NCBI RefSeq assembly: GCF_001412215.1
Contig: NZ_LLWP01000005.1
Span: 248,001-312,000 of the forward strand
DNA from: Pedobacter sp. Hv1
Lineage (GTDB): Bacteria; Bacteroidota; Bacteroidia; Sphingobacteriales; Sphingobacteriaceae
Reading direction: 5' to 3'
DNA: 64,000 nt
Positions 63,322-64,000 of the stretch are shown here, piece by piece; position 1 is the first letter of the stretch, and the number at the start of each line of letters is the position of its first letter. The notes under the pieces are model-generated. The model searched no databases. It had not been told where the DNA came from and was given only the letters and a program-made list of their open reading frames with translations. A program made the position numbers and the translations under genes.

Positions 63322-64000
63322 ATGATCCTCATCATTACACATAAACTTGATTTTACCGCAGATTTCCTCATCAATAAGCTGAATGATAGAAAGATAGAGT
63401 ACCGACGGCTGAACTGTGAAGATATTCTAAGTACGAACTATTCGTTCGAATACCATCCGGATATGACCTTTTCGATAATGGGCGTACCAAAGTACACATC
63501 AGTCTGGTTCAGAAGAACGTTGTTGCCTGACCTGGACATTGAACTTCCGCAGGAAAGAAAATATATTTTGGGGGAAGTGGAAGCATTTATGAAGAATATT
63601 TTCTCTATTCTCGATGCCAAATGGGTTAGCCCACCTCGAGAGGTCTATCACGCCGAAAACAAATTATATCAACTTAAGCTCGCAAAAAAACTGGGGTTTA
63701 AGATTCCAGAAACGTTGGTTACTTCCGATAAAGAAGAACTTAAAAACTTTTTTGGCAAGCATGACCACATCATTGTGAAGCCCATCTTTCAAACCAGGAT
63801 TAGCAGTCCAGAGAATGCTGAGTTTATATTTACAAACAGGGTAACCAAAGAACAGATTGACAGCTTGAATTCTTTCGACCTAAGCCCTTGCATTTTTCAA
63901 AGGGAAATCGAAAAAACAGTCGAACTGAGAATTACTGTAGTGAATGGCCAGACTTTTGCAGCCCAGGTTAAATCTCAGGAAGATGAAGAAACCAAAACTG
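63322..64000 (+). CDS. ATP-grasp peptide ligase (MvdC/MvdD-like), 3' truncated by window
   Basis: 226 residues visible; the frame stays open to the last base. The N-terminal 'MILIITHKLDFTADFLINKL' and 'VWFRRTLLPDL' (Rossmann-like pre-ATP-grasp domain), then 'NKLYQLKLAKKLGFKIPETLVT' (about 120–141), 'HDHIIVKPIFQTR' and 'VELRITVVNGQTFAAQV' follow the order seen in microviridin/graspetide ligases. Such enzymes use ATP to phosphorylate Asp/Glu side chains of the precursor and form esters with Thr/Ser. The ATP/Mg catalytic motif near the C-terminus lies outside the window. Precursor and ligase are two bases apart. Confidence 0.85.
   Translation, partial: MILIITHKLDFTADFLINKLNDRKIEYRRLNCEDILSTNYSFEYHPDMTFSIMGVPKYTSVWFRRTLLPDLDIELPQERKYILGEVEAFMKNIFSILDAKWVSPPREVYHAENKLYQLKLAKKLGFKIPETLVTSDKEELKNFFGKHDHIIVKPIFQTRISSPENAEFIFTNRVTKEQIDSLNSFDLSPCIFQREIEKTVELRITVVNGQTFAAQVKSQEDEETKT

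Overview
The window looks like chromosome from a member of the Bacteroidota, most likely a Sphingobacteriaceae (Pedobacter-like) species. Several features point that way: AT-rich intergenic DNA, a long three-domain IspG, a TonB receptor/HmuY pair, a TamB–lipoprotein TamA (TamL) pair, DUF3667 and PspC/LiaF-type envelope proteins, TAnnTTTG-type promoter boxes, and many short intergenic palindromic repeats. No rRNA, intact tRNA, CRISPR array, transposase or integrase was seen.

Layout. 1–3625: small stand-alone enzymes (truncated NTF2-like protein, RibD-like reductase, FkbM methyltransferase, DinB-like protein, cupin, YjbQ). 3877–9084 (minus): ispG, then an envelope-stress-like group (RDD, LiaF-like, PspC, SDR). 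9228–11692 (plus): MlaE/MlaF lipid-transport permease and ATPase, and a SAM methyltransferase. 12137–15566 (minus): a TonB receptor plus HmuY haem-uptake operon with a perfect 7-1-7 palindrome upstream. 15856–20485: an unknown exported protein, a TPP-riboswitch operon (PnuT-like transporter plus an acyl-CoA-dehydrogenase-like flavoprotein) and an exported thioredoxin-fold protein. 20551–23508 and 38427–40316: topoisomerase IV subunits A and B, about 15 kb apart. 23801–27676: a WD40/2H-phosphoesterase pair, a luciferase-like oxidoreductase and cytidine deaminase. 27738–36117: tamB, tamL and a YihY protein, with a hybrid histidine kinase converging on them. 40561–44414: a tightly packed permease / PLP enzyme / MFS operon. 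45002–46357: a DEAD-box helicase. 46657–53252 (minus): a seven-gene lipid-modification cluster with two cyclopropane-fatty-acid-synthase-like enzymes, DUF1365, a flavin oxidoreductase, DUF1295, DUF1475 and a desaturase. 53305–57810: miscellaneous genes ending in an ECF sigma / putative anti-sigma pair. Three near-identical ECF-type promoters (GYAACC, 17-nt spacer, GTCTAC) define a small local regulon: the sigma gene itself, a DUF6249 membrane protein and an exported alpha/beta hydrolase.

The right end (about 57.96–64 kb) looks like an accessory island. After a terminator and a tRNA-3'-end-like fragment come gene debris, then a 1448-aa protein fusing a caspase-family protease to a NACHT/STAND NTPase with a long helical C-terminal region. 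Divergent from it are a small gene whose product has the form of a graspetide (omega-ester peptide) precursor, with three in-register copies of a T-x-T-x-T-x4-E-x2-D-x-(D/E) core, and an ATP-grasp peptide ligase cut by the window edge. A caspase-STAND protein back-to-back with a graspetide locus is the most interesting arrangement here. Graspetides are known protease inhibitors, and arginines, possible caspase-like P1 residues, lie between the core repeats. Any functional link is inference.
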